The notes beneath the pieces are model-generated. The model saw only the letters and a list, made by a program, of their open reading frames with translations. It ran no database searches and was not told where the DNA came from. The translations under genes and the position numbers were made by a program. A stretch of 64,000 nt of DNA from Channallabes apus (Eukaryota; Chordata; Actinopteri; Siluriformes; Clariidae). Each line of letters begins with the position of its first letter. Position 1 is the first letter of the stretch. Positions 21,254-40,196 of the stretch are shown here, piece by piece. The stretch lies in assembly GCA_030522415.1 (NCBI GenBank), contig CM060120.1:35644383-35708382 (forward strand), read 5' to 3'.

Positions 21254-23675
21254 CAGACCATCTATGCTGTTCAGAGTTCTCAACTCCCTCTGCTTCTTGA
21301 CACACACCACCGTGGCTCTCCTTGTGCATCACCTCAATCTACACACACAGACACACACAAACACAAAATTAAATAAAAACACACACGTGGCGTTGAGCGG
21401 GGGGGCAATTGAGTATAGAACCGCTACTGAGTAGATAAATAATACAGTATTTCTTTAAAAAGAAATAAATTTTAAGGTAATTCCATTTTGCGCGAGTCCC
21501 GCGATTAATGTTATTCTCCCGCATCCCGCACATACATGAGGACCTTCCTGCCCGCACCCGCATTCACCCATCAAATTTTGTCCCGCGCTGGGTCCCGCGG
21601 GGGTGCAGATCTCTATTTCCAATCTCACCTTCTTGGTGCCGTTGTTCTTCCGTGCAATCCTTTTTCCCGGCAGAGAGAGATCAAAGGAGAACTTCAGACT
21701 GGAGTTCACATCAAAACCTGAGGACAGACAGGGGGAGTGTGAGAAAGACAGGAGGAATGTGAGACAGATTGCTGGAATGTGAGAAAGACAGGGGGAGTGT
21801 GAGAAAGACAGGGGGAGTGTGAGAAAGACAGGGGGAGTGTGAGAAAGACAGGGGGAGTGTGAGAAAGACAGGGGGAGTGTGAGACAGACAGGAGGAGTGT
21901 GAGACAGATTGGTGGAGTGTGAGACAGAAAGGAGGAGTTTGAGACAGACAGTAGGAGTGTGAGAAAGACAGGGGGAGTGTGAGACAAATTGGTGGAGTGT
22001 GAGACAGACAGGAGGAGTGTGAGACAGATTGGTGGAGTGTGAGACAGACAGGGGGAGTGTGAGACAGACAGGGGGGGTGTGAGAAAGACAGGGGGAGTGT
22101 GAGACAGATTGGTGGAGTGTGAGACAGTTTGTTGGAGTGTGAGACAGATTGGTGGAGTGTGAGACAGATTGGTGGAGTGTGAGACAGACAGGAGGAGTGT
22201 GAGACAAATTGGTGGAGTGTGGGACAGACAGAAGGAGTGTGAGACAAATTGGTGGAGTGTGAGACAGACAGGAGGAGTGTGAGACAGATTGGTGGAGTGT
22301 GAGACAGATTGGTGGAGTGTGAGACAGATTGGTGGAGTGTGAGACAAATTGGTGGAGTGTGGGACAGACAGAAGGAGTGTGAGACAAATTGGTGGAGTGT
22401 GAGACAGACAGGAGGAGTGTGAGACAGATTGGTGGAGTGTGAGACAGATTGGTGGAGTGTGAGACAGATTGGTGGAGTGTGAGACAGACAGGGGGAGTGT
22501 GAGACAGATTGGTGGAGTGTGAGACAGACAGAAGGAGTGTGAGACAGATTGGTGGAGTGTGAGACAGACAGGGGGAGTGTGAGACAGATTGGTGGAGTGT
22601 GAGACAGATTGGTGGAGTGTGAGACAGATTGGTGGAGTGTGAGACAGATTGGTGGAGTGTGAGACAGGTTGGTGGAGTGTGAGACAGACAGGGGGAGTGT
22701 GAGACAGATTGGTGGAGTGTGAGACAGATTGGTGGAGTGTGAGACAGATTGGTGGAGTGTGAGACAGATTGGTGGAGTGTGAGACAGGTTGGTGGAGTGT
22801 GAGACAGACAGGGGGAGTGTGAGACAGATTGGTGGAGTGTGAGACAGACAGGGGGAGTGTGAGACAGATTGGTGGAGTGTGAGACAGATTGGTGGAGTGT
22901 GAGACAGATTGGTGGAGTGTGAGACAGATTGGTGGAGTGTGAGACAGATTGGTGGAGTGTGAGACAGGTTGGTGGAGTGTGAGACAGACAGGGGGAGTGT
23001 GAGACAGATTGGTGGAGTGTGAGACAGACAGGGGGAGTGTGAGACAGATTGGTGGAGTGTGAGACAGATTGGTGGAGTGTGAGACAGATTGGTGGAGTGT
23101 GAGACAGATTGGTGGAGTGTGAGACAGGTTGGTGGAGTGTGAGACAGACAGGGGGAGTGTGAGACAGATTGGTGGAGTGTGAGACAGACAGGGGGAGTGT
23201 GAGACAGATTGGTGGAGTGTGAGACAGATTGGTGGAGTGTGAGACAGATTGGTGGAGTGTGAGACAGATTGGTGGAGTGTGAGACAGATTGGTGGAGTGT
23301 GAGACAGATTGGTGGAGTGTGAGACAGAGACAATCTCACCGAAGGACAGAACCAGAAGCTCGTTATGAGTGAATGTAATAATGCTGTAATGACGCAGTCG
23401 TAACACTGTTATAACACTAATAATCCAGGTTAAACACTGTGTAAGAGGGTGAGGATGATGAGGACGACTGTGCTGATGATGAAGGAGGGGAGGACGGCGT
23501 ACTGTGTTTAGGGGAGAAGAGCGGGGATTTGAGGCGGGTCGGGCTCTCGGGTCTCGGGGAGACGGGCTGGATGGGTCTCACCTGAACACAGGTGAGTTTA
23601 CGCAAACATGCCTGTCTGTTCTCCAGCATCACCTGTACTGAGGAGAACTTCTCCATCACCGCTGTCACCTGAGCC

Positions 23676-23715
<40 letters not shown>

Positions 23716-24050
23716 TAGCGCTGTATTATTAATACTGTATCTGTTTATCTACGTTTACTGACACATGACTTTGGGCACACAGGTGGGTCAGTATTTTCAC
23801 CTGTGTGTGTGTGTGTGTGTGTCTGTTTGAGAATGTATGTACATCTACACCAGTAGAAGTGTGTGTGTGTGTGTGTGTGTACCTGTATCTCAGGTGTGTG
23901 TGTGTCAGTAGGTGTGTAGGTGAGTGTTGGTTTGGACTCCAGTAGTCTCTCGATGTCACTCAGCGCCTCCTGAGCTCCTTCTTTAGACTGGAACTTATCC
24001 ACCATCTGACCCGCTAACAGATACACACTCTCATCACACCACCGCACCGC

Positions 24051-24093
<43 letters not shown>

Positions 24094-24136
24094 TGAGTTG
24101 TGTTGTTATTAACATGTGTTATTAATAACATTATAA

Positions 24137-24172
<36 letters not shown>

Positions 24173-24364
24173 CTGCTCGAGGTGCAGCTGCAGTGTGTGT
24201 GTGTGTGTGAGTGAGGTGTGTTTGTTGCGCAGGGCTGTGGTCAGTGTGTCACAGTGATAACGCAGCTCGTTACAGCGCTGCACGATGAGAGCCAGAGCGT
24301 AGTGGTGACTCGCCGCTAACTGGTGACCGTGAAGGATAACGATCTGAGCGTGACCCATCTCCTC

Positions 24365-24406
<42 letters not shown>

Positions 24407-24469
24407 CAGAGTCAGACTTAATAATGAACGACATTATTGGCATTATGGATATAATACATGCCTGCCTCA

Positions 24470-24500
<31 letters not shown>

Positions 24501-24715
24501 TGTACCTCAGCAATGGAGTCGAGAGTGTGTAGTTCAGTGATGAGTTGGTGTGTCTGAGCCGCTGTCGCTCCTGCAGCAGGAATCGCTTTCTCTCGGCCAA
24601 TCAGATCGCTCAGCTTCGATTCCATCTGTGACATCATATAAGACCTTTACACTCACACCTTCTGTTTCAGATTTAATAGTGGAAAAGTAACATTTGATCT
24701 CACACACTCGCACAC

Positions 24716-24766
<51 letters not shown>

Positions 24767-24949
24767 CTGGTGGTGTGTGATGTGGTGGTGTGTGTTCAAG
24801 GCGTGGTGATTCGTTCTCCTCAGCTCACCTCATGAAAGCTCAGCTCGTAGCGGAGCAGCTGCAGGTACTGCTGCATCTTCAGGTGGTGTTTCTCAAAAAA
24901 CCCATCGAACGCCATCTCCATGTCCCTGAGCTGCGTCAGGAGCCTGTAG

Positions 24950-24982
<33 letters not shown>

Positions 24983-25627
24983 TCAGTTCCTGAGTATAAG
25001 TTCCATTACTGCCACTGATCAGATTTAATAAAACAGAATGATTAGATGAAATATTAATTGTTCATCTGTAGGAGTTATTCATTTTTAATAAACATTAATG
25101 ATGACCTCTGTACAGTGTCCCTGTCCTGAGTGATGTCTCCCTCATCTGTCCTTGTAATTCCCTCCAGATTGGACAAGATCTGACGTCCCTCCTTCATCAC
25201 CGAGCGAACATCATCCTGTCAGCAGTAACACACTCGTTTACTCACCTGTTCACTTGCAGTGTCAGTGTGGTTCTGTTCAGGTCCAGTGAACTGGAGCTGG
25301 TGTTCTAACACACAGAAGGTGTGTCAGTCAGACAGGTGTGTGTGTGTGTACCTTCATCTGCCTGTATTTGTCAGTGTGTGAGCGGAGAAGGTACTCGATG
25401 GCATTCGGTTCCTCAGGCAGTTCGGTCTCAGCCAGTTCGGTCCCGAACACCTGCAGCAGCTGTGCGACGTCCTTCACCATCACTGCAAAACTCTCTATCG
25501 CCTACAGGGGGCGCAGACACAGTGTCACTTACACCAGCACATGCTCTGTGTGTGTGTGTGTGTGCACTGACTAGTTTAGTTTTGATAGCCAATAACAGAG
25601 GCTCATGGCCACTGATTAAGTGCCGTT

Positions 25628-25683
<56 letters not shown>

Positions 25684-25811
25684 CTGCTCACCGTCCTCAC
25701 AACAATCCAGTCTGTGGCGCAGCACTCTAAAGTTCCACTGAAATCAGCGCTCAACTGGTTCTCATCAATATAACGCAGAAGGTCAGTGACCGAGCTCAGC
25801 ATGATCATCTG

Positions 25812-25843
<32 letters not shown>

Positions 25844-26022
25844 ACAAACACAGAGAGAAAGAAAAAAAGACGATGTTCATCTCTTAATGTAACTTCTGTG
25901 TGTGGGCGGACTTGGCCCTCAACTAAACAACATGTGGAGTCATCAAGGAACCGCAAGGAGAACTCTGAGAACTTCTTACAGAGGAGAATGAGAGACAAAA
26001 AAAAACAGAAGGAGAGAGCTTC

Positions 26023-26071
<49 letters not shown>

Positions 26072-27097
26072 TCCTCACAGGCATTTTGATAGTGAAGTCC
26101 TCCTGACAGAAGCGGAAGCCCAGGTCTGTGCCGGTGCCTTGAGTCTGAGCTTTGGGCCTCAGAACCAGAACCAGGTGCAGATTTCCAGGAATCGAGGCCT
26201 AAAAATACAGATATGTTTACAGAAGTGCATCACTATATCACTCTGTCTGTCCGTATCAGTTTATCTGTCTAGTTCTGATTAAATGACTGATTTGTATAGG
26301 TATAAGATCAGCAGTAAGAGAGCTGAACCGCCTGACAGCGCCTCCTGGTGGATCCCCTAGGCACTGACGGTTTGTTAATCTCAGAGACATTAAATCAATC
26401 AAACCCAGTGATGTCTGACACTCATCCTGTATTTCTCTCTCTCACACAGACACACACACACACACACACACACACTGTAAATTACCTAGTGTATTAGCAC
26501 TAAGATGTTCCATTAGGAAGTTACACTTTCAGCTCTAACACACTCATTACACTTCATTATGAAGGTTTCAGTGCAATAGTTTTATTATTTATATTGTGTT
26601 GGAAATGTTTTATCATTTCATAATTTCATGGTGTAGTGTATAAAGATGTTAGGTTATATTTTGTGAGGTAAATTATTTTACAGTGAAGAAATAAAAAAGT
26701 CAGATAAAAATATGGTAAATGTGTTTTAGGGTTTGAAAAGTGTTTTGTATAAAATGAATAATTAATATTAATTAATAGTGAAATAAATGAGTCAGACCTT
26801 TAGTGTTGTTGATTTAAAACCAGATTTCCTCACAGAAATGTTTCTCTTTTCACAAAACCCTTTAAAACATCTGACTAAAAATTAATTATAAATGAAATAT
26901 ATTATTATTATTAATGTTACTGTGTATAACTCAGACAGCTGCTGCTATGCTAACCTGCTAACTCCTCCACAGTTAGCTCTGATGCTATGCAGTGGAAAAA
27001 AAACCTGATATTGAAAATAAAACCTTTAAACTGGTAGTAATCTTACCGCAGCCCTCCGGAACCGGGGCAGGCCTCTGAACGGGCCGGACTCCGCCAT
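13763..27097 (-). CDS. mcf2: MCF2 (DBL) Rho guanine-nucleotide exchange factor, 26 exons
   Basis: The protein catalyses GDP/GTP exchange on Rho-family GTPases at membranes. Exons I could place, 5' to 3' on the minus strand: 27097-27047, 26198-26079, 25808-25692, 25501-25352, 25215-25106, 24943-24829, 24625-24506, 24364-24173, 24050-23883, 23674-23503, 21717-21629, 21338-21259, 21114-21048, 20863-20748, 19891-19822, 19612-19520, 19022-18930, 18717-18592, 18467-18252, 18053-17961, 17749-17677, 15129-15004, 14635-14532, 14355-14243, 14132-14029 and tentatively 13782-13763. Phases match at every junction and the sum is 2,898 nt (965 codons). The opening MAESGPFRG then PRFRR and the convergent f9 neighbour fit MCF2 rather than MCF2L. 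Least certain are the end of exon 10 (poor donor) and the last exon. Confidence 0.9.
15490..16523 (-). mobile_element. hAT-superfamily transposon remnant, 1.03 kb
   Basis: The ends are CAGTGGTTCCCAAACT and its inverted copy TTGGGAACCACTG, flanked by an 8-bp duplication with one mismatch (CTCTAAAG at 15482-15489, CCCTAAAG at 16524-16531). On the plus strand near 16190-16260 a fragment reads VLLQCGSTYLCEQYFS, like the C-terminal dimerisation region of hAT transposases, so it is a deleted copy of an autonomous element. Strand is uncertain; the fragment itself reads on plus. Confidence 0.75.
15603..15817. mobile_element. Short hAT-type MITE nested in the hAT remnant
   Basis: The 215-bp GC-rich insert has inverted ends CAGGTCTGGACTGG and CCAGTCCAGACCTG-like (CAGTCCAGGCCTG), flanked by a perfect 8-bp duplication ATTACAAG (15595-15602, 15818-15825). 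It inserted after the outer element. Confidence 0.8.
16896..17136. mobile_element. Short Tigger-like MITE
   Basis: The 241-bp element starts CAGTGGAACCTCGGATTACG and ends GGTTCAACTG, flanked by TA (16894-16895, 17137-17138). Its left end matches the element upstream of f9 (end at 9095). Too short to encode a protein. Confidence 0.75.
17677..18467 (-). CDS. mcf2: mcf2 exons 19-21: PH domain
   Basis: The pleckstrin-homology domain follows the DH domain directly: GSFSVWMSRK, ARFKPMQRHLFLHERALLF, then YSFKHC, VGITENIKGDVKKFEIWYS, and the C-terminal helix VKSAWLSEIRKIL. In Dbl proteins this domain binds phosphoinositides and supports exchange activity. The exon 19 donor (AGG then GTCAGA) is weak but keeps the frame. 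Confidence 0.9.
18592..21338 (-). CDS. mcf2: mcf2 exons 12-18: DH (RhoGEF) domain
   Basis: The catalytic Dbl-homology domain spans HVMKELIDTEKLYVEELLSV (conserved region 1), FGNLPEIYKFH, the YCQNKPRSEAMW segment (conserved region 2), DSYLLKPVQRLTKYQLLLKE (conserved region 3) and LLKSVNDSMHQIGI. The KPVQRLTKYQLLL motif is a hallmark of RhoGEFs. Exon 12 (IEVMHKES onward) is the variable linker before the domain. All splice sites are GT-AG and phases join cleanly. Confidence 0.92.
19966..20741. repeat. GTGTGTAGTGTGTGAG minisatellite in mcf2 intron 14
   Basis: An array of 8-10 bp steps (GTGTGTAG, GTGTGAG, GTGTGTG) of about 0.78 kb, ending only 7 bp from the exon 14 donor (20747). Long Cys/Val open frames across it are artefacts. 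Confidence 0.9.
21470..21615. mobile_element. GC-rich repeat fragment beside mcf2 exon 11
   Basis: Several copies of a CCCGC/TCCCGCG motif (GCGCGAGTCCCGCGATT, CTCCCGCATCCCGCAC, GTCCCGCGCTGGGTCCCGCG) look like a fragment of a dispersed repeat. It lies 14 bp from the exon 11 donor. I cannot assign a class. Confidence 0.35.
21629..25215 (-). CDS. mcf2: mcf2 exons 5-11: spectrin-like helical region and linker
   Basis: Helical segments include LLTQLRDMEMAFDGFFEKHH (exon 6), QIVILHGHQLAASHHYALAL (exon 8) and DKFQSKEGAQEAL (exon 9), which follow the spectrin-repeat part of MCF2. Exon 10 ends in a Ser/Pro-rich linker after VRPIQPVSP. Exon 11 carries the basic segment GKRIARKNN. Exon 8 has a CA microsatellite translated as THTHT, and exon 9 has DTHTPEI. 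The exon 10 donor is inferred at 23502 (ACA then GTACGC) because it gives the phase 1 that exon 11 requires. Confidence 0.8.
21724..23328. repeat. 20-bp minisatellite, about 80 units with no indels, mcf2 intron 10
   Basis: Two unit types alternate: GAGACAGATTGGTGGAGTGT and GAGACAGACAGGGGGAGTGT, with minor variants (GAGAAAGACAGG mainly at the left edge, GAGACAGGTTGG in the right half). The 20-bp phase is held for the full 1.6 kb. The unit contains no stop in any of its minus-strand registers, so three overlapping long open frames arise by chance. Confidence 0.95.
25352..27097 (-). CDS. mcf2: mcf2 exons 1-4: N-terminus and Sec14/CRAL-TRIO-like part
   Basis: Exon 1 encodes 17 residues (MAESGPFRG, then LPRFRRAA). 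Exon 2 continues SIPGNLHLVLVLRP and GFRFCQEDF. Exon 3 carries VTDLLRYIDENQL. Exon 4 ends LRSHTDKYRQMK. This is the short MCF2 arrangement, entering the Sec14-like fold part-way, as in the human MCF2 form that starts MAEANPRRG. Exons for the first half of the Sec14 domain were not seen upstream up to the arrestin gene, so a longer isoform would need a start elsewhere. Confidence 0.85.
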
Positions 27098-27405
27098 TTT
27101 ACAGAATTTTGCCCCTTCAGTAGGACATTAAATCCCGCCTTTTTCTTTTCCTCACAACTTGCCTCCTTCCATCAGTTCCTCTGCGGGACTCTGTGAGGAG
27201 GCGGCTGCGTCCCAATCCGCCTGCTGACACACTAATGAGTTCCCCTCTGTTGGTTCCCTACGACCCTGATGGAGCGCGGTAAAATCCTGCCATAGCGCGT
27301 GCGCTGCGTGATTACCGCGTGCTGGATTAGTGCTGTGTAGGGAGTGAGAGTGAATTTGGGACACGACCCAGGCAGAGCAGCCGCAGAGAGACACTGCAGT
27401 ACCTG

Positions 27406-27464
<59 letters not shown>

Positions 27465-28225
27465 ATGCTGTTAACGTTATAAACGCTTATAATCGACTGT
27501 TTTAAATCAGAATATTTCATTTATGAGCAGTTTAAATCTAATAATACTGACACAAAGTCACTGTCACTCAGTTTGCTGTTTTATTGAACAGATTTGTAAA
27601 TACTCTAAAATGAAAATCATCTTCATAATCTTATAAGAATAATAAAGTTATGAGAATGTAATAATGGTGAATATAAAATGGTGTAAATGTTTTTGTGCCA
27701 GAAGGGAAACCCCAGACACCGTGTTTCTGAGTTCCTGTAGAATCGAGAACGAGGTTAATGAAAAGTGTCTCCAAGTGTCGTATTAACCAAACAAAAGGTT
27801 TCACATTATTTAGATTTTTATACAATTAAAAACCTTCAAAAATGTTTATTTCTGTTTTGCGCTAAATATTAAAGGTAACATCAGCAGACTTTAGAAATCA
27901 TCCATAAGGCTGTGATTGGATGATGATGACTGCAGTGATTAATGTGTTCTAGCTTTAACTCGTTTGCAGTGAGGAGCTTCTTGTTTCATACACAGCCGTG
28001 AGAGGAACATGTCCACGACCGTGTTTCAGAAGAGCCAAGTATTGTCCTGAATCAAGCAAAGACAACAAGTAAGGAGATAAAGAAGATAAAGCTGAACCTG
28101 ATCTTCACAGAAGAAAACATTAATGTCTGTGAACACAGAGACAGACAGACTTAAACACTTGGTAAAGCTGCATGGTATTGAATGGCCATAGAACCCAGAG
28201 CTATGTTTAACAGTGTAATAAAAGC

Positions 28226-28290
<65 letters not shown>

Positions 28291-28768
28291 GGGACTAAAC
28301 CTCATGTGGCTTCATCATGCTGGAACCACCACCAACTTTTGAGAACATCATATTTGCACTGACCCCTTGTTTTCCCCCTCTGCCCTGCACTGGAACTGTC
28401 ACCTCTCATCTATACGGCTTTGCCTTTGTGTAGACCAACATCACATGTGTTAGTGCCTCCCCAGGTCCACCAGTTTAGGAGCAGCACCTTTGGGCAGGGT
28501 TCTGTCGTGGTTCTCATCCTGCATGCTGTGGAGCAGACAGTGTGATGTCTTGGACTTGCTCATTCTGTTGTTTGTTTACTTCACCAGATGTGTTTTAGTT
28601 CCTCTCCCGTCTCCTTATTCCTGCCCTGTTTTCTGGTTCCTTTGATTTTTGCAGTCACTCACTGTGTGGACTTGTTTGTTCACGTTCTTTATTAAGGTGC
28701 TCTTTAACCTGTGCACACACGCGCGCACACACACACACACACAGACACAGACACACACACACACACAC

Positions 28769-28799
<31 letters not shown>

Positions 28800-29182
28800 C
28801 TGTCTGCTCCCAGTGCAGGTGACATAAAGCAGCGAAACACAGTTCCCTAAACATCTTGTAGTTTGTTCATTCTTACTTGTCTTCTGTCTTCTGAATCCTT
28901 TTTAATCGCAGGGATTTACCACTTTAATTCATCTTAAAATCTGTAAAGGTCAAAGGTCATCAATCTGTTAAAAGAACAGGCAGTCAGATTATAGCTTTAA
29001 AATACAACTTCTCGGAAAATAAGGATTAAGAATGTAAAATATAAGATTACATTTTAATAGGCTGGAAAATAAGGAGATGCAGAGTTACTGATGTGTGTGT
29101 GTGTGTGTGTGTGTGTGTGTCTATTTTATAGAGTTAACAATTTTAGCAAAGGAGATTAACCAAAGCAACCAAAGGTCATTAT

Positions 29183-29231
<49 letters not shown>

Positions 29232-30200
29232 CACACAATTTAGAGGAGTACTTAGTAAAATCAGCTGTAATCTTTTATTTGTTGCGCTCTGATTGGTCAT
29301 CAGGTGTTGATTAATTCTCTCTAACAGCAGCTCTGACAGTAGTGAAGGTTTATATTATTTTGTTTGCTCTGATACGCTATCGTTTCCATGGTAACAGGTT
29401 ACTCACAGGAATGTGTACAGCATTTTTTTCCTAATTCTGTAAATGTGAAATGAGTGTAAGGAGTCTCTGTGCAACACTGACCCGAGTCACTGACCCGAGT
29501 CACTGACCAGAGAAACCAGCAGGACGACCTGAAGAGTAAACATGTCCATGAATGATCTTAATAATCTTTTAATCAAAGTCTGTTGTTAACGCACTTTGAT
29601 TCTCTGCAGTGTTCACTAATGAGACGATGAGAATCATATAAGTCTACCATATAAGTGTGTGTGTGTGCATGTGTGTGTGCTGTTTGTGTGTGTGTACACT
29701 AAGCTGAAACGTAAGTGCATTAAGGAGTTTCCCCATCTGTCAGTCCAAGACACATAAATCCCACACTGACGGCAGACCTGAGACCATCACAGCCATCAGA
29801 CGGGTGAAAACATGCCCCATAGTGCAAAGCGCTTGATCAGAAATTACCTAAAATTATCTAATCTTAGACTGACATATGTGTGTGTGTGCGTATGTGTGTG
29901 TTAAAGATGAAGTGTCTGATATTGTAGGTAGAACACTAGGTACTTATACTGTAAGTTCTAGGAAGTCTAATAATGTTTTCATTCTAGCAGACTACTCCAT
30001 GCACCCAGTCCCCCCCCCTCCCCCCCCCCCCTTGGCCCTCCATGTCCACTTCTGACAGTTCATCATCTGGAGGGACGTCTTATCACAATCCCAGGTTTTA
30101 TTTTAGCCTCCTCGTGGCTGTAAATAGTGTGTTAGTGATTATTTGAAGGGATTAGTGGAAGTGTGAATGGAGGTGAGGAGAGTGCAGGGAGGGATCAGGA
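27098..30200. other. Intergenic region between divergent mcf2 and arr3
   Basis: No further gene seen. Next to the mcf2 start it is moderately CpG-rich (27098-27400), with a TC/CA tract at 27405-27461, and probably holds the mcf2 promoter and 5' UTR. Further on are CA/TG tracts at 28230-28287, 28729-28799, 29092-29120 and 29183-29237, and a C-run at 30011-30030. Much of 28.3-28.7 kb and 29.6-29.9 kb is unique-looking and non-coding. Confidence 0.5.
28230..28287. repeat. (CA)n microsatellite
   Basis: An essentially pure CA tract of about 58 bp. Longest of several in the mcf2-arr3 intergenic region. Confidence 0.9.
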
Positions 30201-30212
30201 TGCAGGTATAAA
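30149..30212 (+). promoter_or_regulatory. arr3: arr3 core promoter: CRX/OTX-type site and TATA box
   Basis: GGATTA (30149-30154), the reverse complement of the TAATCC site bound by the photoreceptor regulators CRX/OTX, lies about 55 bp upstream of TATAAA (30207-30212). About 85 bp downstream is a donor (CAGGGTAAGA, near 30299) that would end a non-coding first exon. This fits photoreceptor-specific expression, but the sites are assigned by motif and position only. Confidence 0.5.
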
Positions 30213-30947
30213 TCACACACTCGCACGCTGTCTCGCACCACAGACACGACACTCAGAACTCAAGACATCAACCGCGAACCAACAGTAGGACACAGGGTAA
30301 GACAGGACGCAGGACATCTGCAGGGACGTTAGGTTGTGGTCAAATTTTATTATGGTTTACAAGACTGTCAGGGGCTGGATATGTGGGTGGAGTTAGGGGT
30401 GTGGCTTATGTGAGTGACACTTTCTGAGTTTATTTGTTTTGAAATTGATGAACATTGCAATACACTGTCTCGATATCAGAGAGAGAGAGACAGAGATGGA
30501 AAGTGATGACTGTTTGTTCATTATTTGACTAAAACTGTAAAACTTTGTGATTGACGGTTTAAACTGCAGGTTTAAAACTACACTTGAACTCTATTTAGTT
30601 GAACCGATGGAGTGTGAGGAGTGTTTGATTTTAAAAAATCGCTGAATATTTAATTTATTTAGTGAAAACTTTATATATTTACACCCACACACACATTTAT
30701 TGTGAAGTGTAATGAGTGCTGTTAACTTAAATAATTACAATTAATTCAAATTAATAGACCTTGATGAGTATTTAGAACTTTTTGGTACTTATGAGTTTGT
30801 AGAAATGACACTTTTAAAGTTAGCTGGACAAATTTGATATTTTAAGTATCTGTAAGTAGTTAAGTAACAGTAACTGTCACCTTAAAGTTCCACCAACTTA
30901 AAATCTTTCAGACTAGCGATGTTGTGTGTGACGTCATCAGGGCAACA

Positions 30948-31125
30948 GGGCACTAGTGGCTCAGTGGTCGGTGTTTCGCCTGACATGTGAAAGTCCCGGG
31001 TTCGATTCCCAACAACTGCATGAAGTGCCTGTCCCAAGGCCAGATAAAATGGGAGGGTTGGGTCAGGAAGGGCATCTGGCGACCCACTGCCGGGAGCAAC
31101 CGAAAGACCAACAACAATTTATTTG
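30948..31125 (+). mobile_element. tRNA-derived SINE
   Basis: The head has RNA polymerase III promoter boxes: A box TGGCTCAGTGG (30957-30967) and B box GGTTCGATTCC (30999-31009), at tRNA-like spacing. The body follows with GTCAGGAAGGGCATCTGGCG, resembling the conserved central part of some fish SINEs. Confidence 0.75.
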
Positions 31126-31261
31126 ATTTGTAACAACTAAAAAAAATGATGATTGCTATTAAATAGTATGAGTCAGGCTACTCAGTAATGCAAGTAAAGA
31201 GTTATTAATATGAATGAGTACAACAAAGTCAAAAACTTTTAGACACTGAATTAATAATAAC

Positions 31262-31672
31262 ATAATTACATTCATTCATTCATTCATTCATCTTCTATAC
31301 CACTTAATCCTGTATTTAGGGTCGCGGGGACCTGGAGCCTATCCCAGGAGACTCAGGGCACAAGGCAGGGTACACCCTGGACAGCGTGCCAATCCATCGC
31401 AGAGCACACACACACACATTCACACACACACACACACATTCACACACACACACATTCACACACACACACACATTCACACACTACGGGCAATTTGGGAACG
31501 CCAATTAGCCTAACCTGCATGTCTTTGGACTGTGGGAGGAAACCGACCAAGCACGGGGAGAACATGCAAACTCCATGCACACAGAGACGGGAATCGAGCC
31601 TGGCCGGGGAATCGAACCCAGACCCTGGAGGTGCAAGGCGACAGTGCTAACCACTACACCACCGCGCCGCCA
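31262..31672 (-). mobile_element. tRNA-derived SINE, reversed, with internal CA tracts
   Basis: Read on the minus strand it starts with TGGTGTAGTGGTTAGCAC (A-box-like) and GGTTCGATTCC (B box, plus-strand 31608-31618), then the body CTCCCCGTGCTTGG, CAGTCCAAAGACATGCAGG and CACACACATT repeats. It ends in ATGAATGAATG repeats at the low-coordinate side. A degraded relative lies at 38345-38525. Confidence 0.7.
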
Positions 31673-31886
31673 CACAATTACATAATTATAATTAATAATT
31701 ATTTTAAATACATATAAAAAGTTTTAAGGAATAAACACAGTGTGAGAGTAAAATATCTAAATATAGTAAAGGTTAAAGTCAGAAATCCAACTCACTGACT
31801 TTAAGAGGATTTTGCTTCTTTAACCTGTAATCTACTTCTGTAAAGCTGTAATCTCATTATATCAGATTTACACACACGCACGCACA

Positions 31887-31924
<38 letters not shown>

Positions 31925-32031
31925 CTTCACTGCAGCTGTCTGCTGTGTGTCTGTAAGGTGGAGGTCTCTGTACAGAACTGTAACTCACACTGACACTTTT
32001 TTTCAGATCATTATTGTGGGAGTCAGGAAAC

Positions 32032-39551
<7,520 letters not shown>

Positions 39552-39717
39552 AGGACATCTGTTCTCTGTCACTTAGGACGTCCCGAAGGACAAGAGAACT
39601 GAAGACGTGTCTCAGAGTCTCTGGTTGTGTAGTTTAGTGTTTAACTGTAATTTAGAGGGGCAGCAGCTTTCTTCAGTCACTCATCTAATAACCCTCTATA
39701 TACTGCACCATCATCAT

Positions 39718-39771
<54 letters not shown>

Positions 39772-40138
39772 CTGAAGAGCGTACATTTCTTCTCTAATTG
39801 ATCTTAATGTTTCTTTATTGAAGTTTGAAAGTGAAATGTGATGTTATTGTGTAATTGTAGTAAAAATACTTGTGTGATGTCACGTATATCTGAGATAAAA
39901 CCGCACAGCACCGAATAAACACTAATAAAACCCTGAGTGTATTGTAGTGTGTGTCGTGTGTGATGTGTACTGAGGAATAAAGAAAATTCTTTAGTATCTG
40001 TAGGTAAAGACTGAACAGTATCATGTAGAACCCAAACTACGGTTCCTGGAGGACAGAGCAGTCAGGGAGAACTGGAACCGGACCGGACCGGACTGGACTC
40101 GCCTCACTGCTCCCATCACATCTTTATTAAATATAGTG

Positions 40139-40196
<58 letters not shown>

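Noticed and set aside
21455..23406. Minus-strand open frames of 310, 542 and 566 codons rich in Ser, His, Leu and Thr
   Set aside because: A stop-free 20-bp unit gives the same peptide pattern in all three registers. The array is an mcf2 intron between two well-supported exons.
30948..31020. A tRNA gene
   Set aside because: A and B boxes are present but the head does not close into a proper tRNA and continues into a SINE body.
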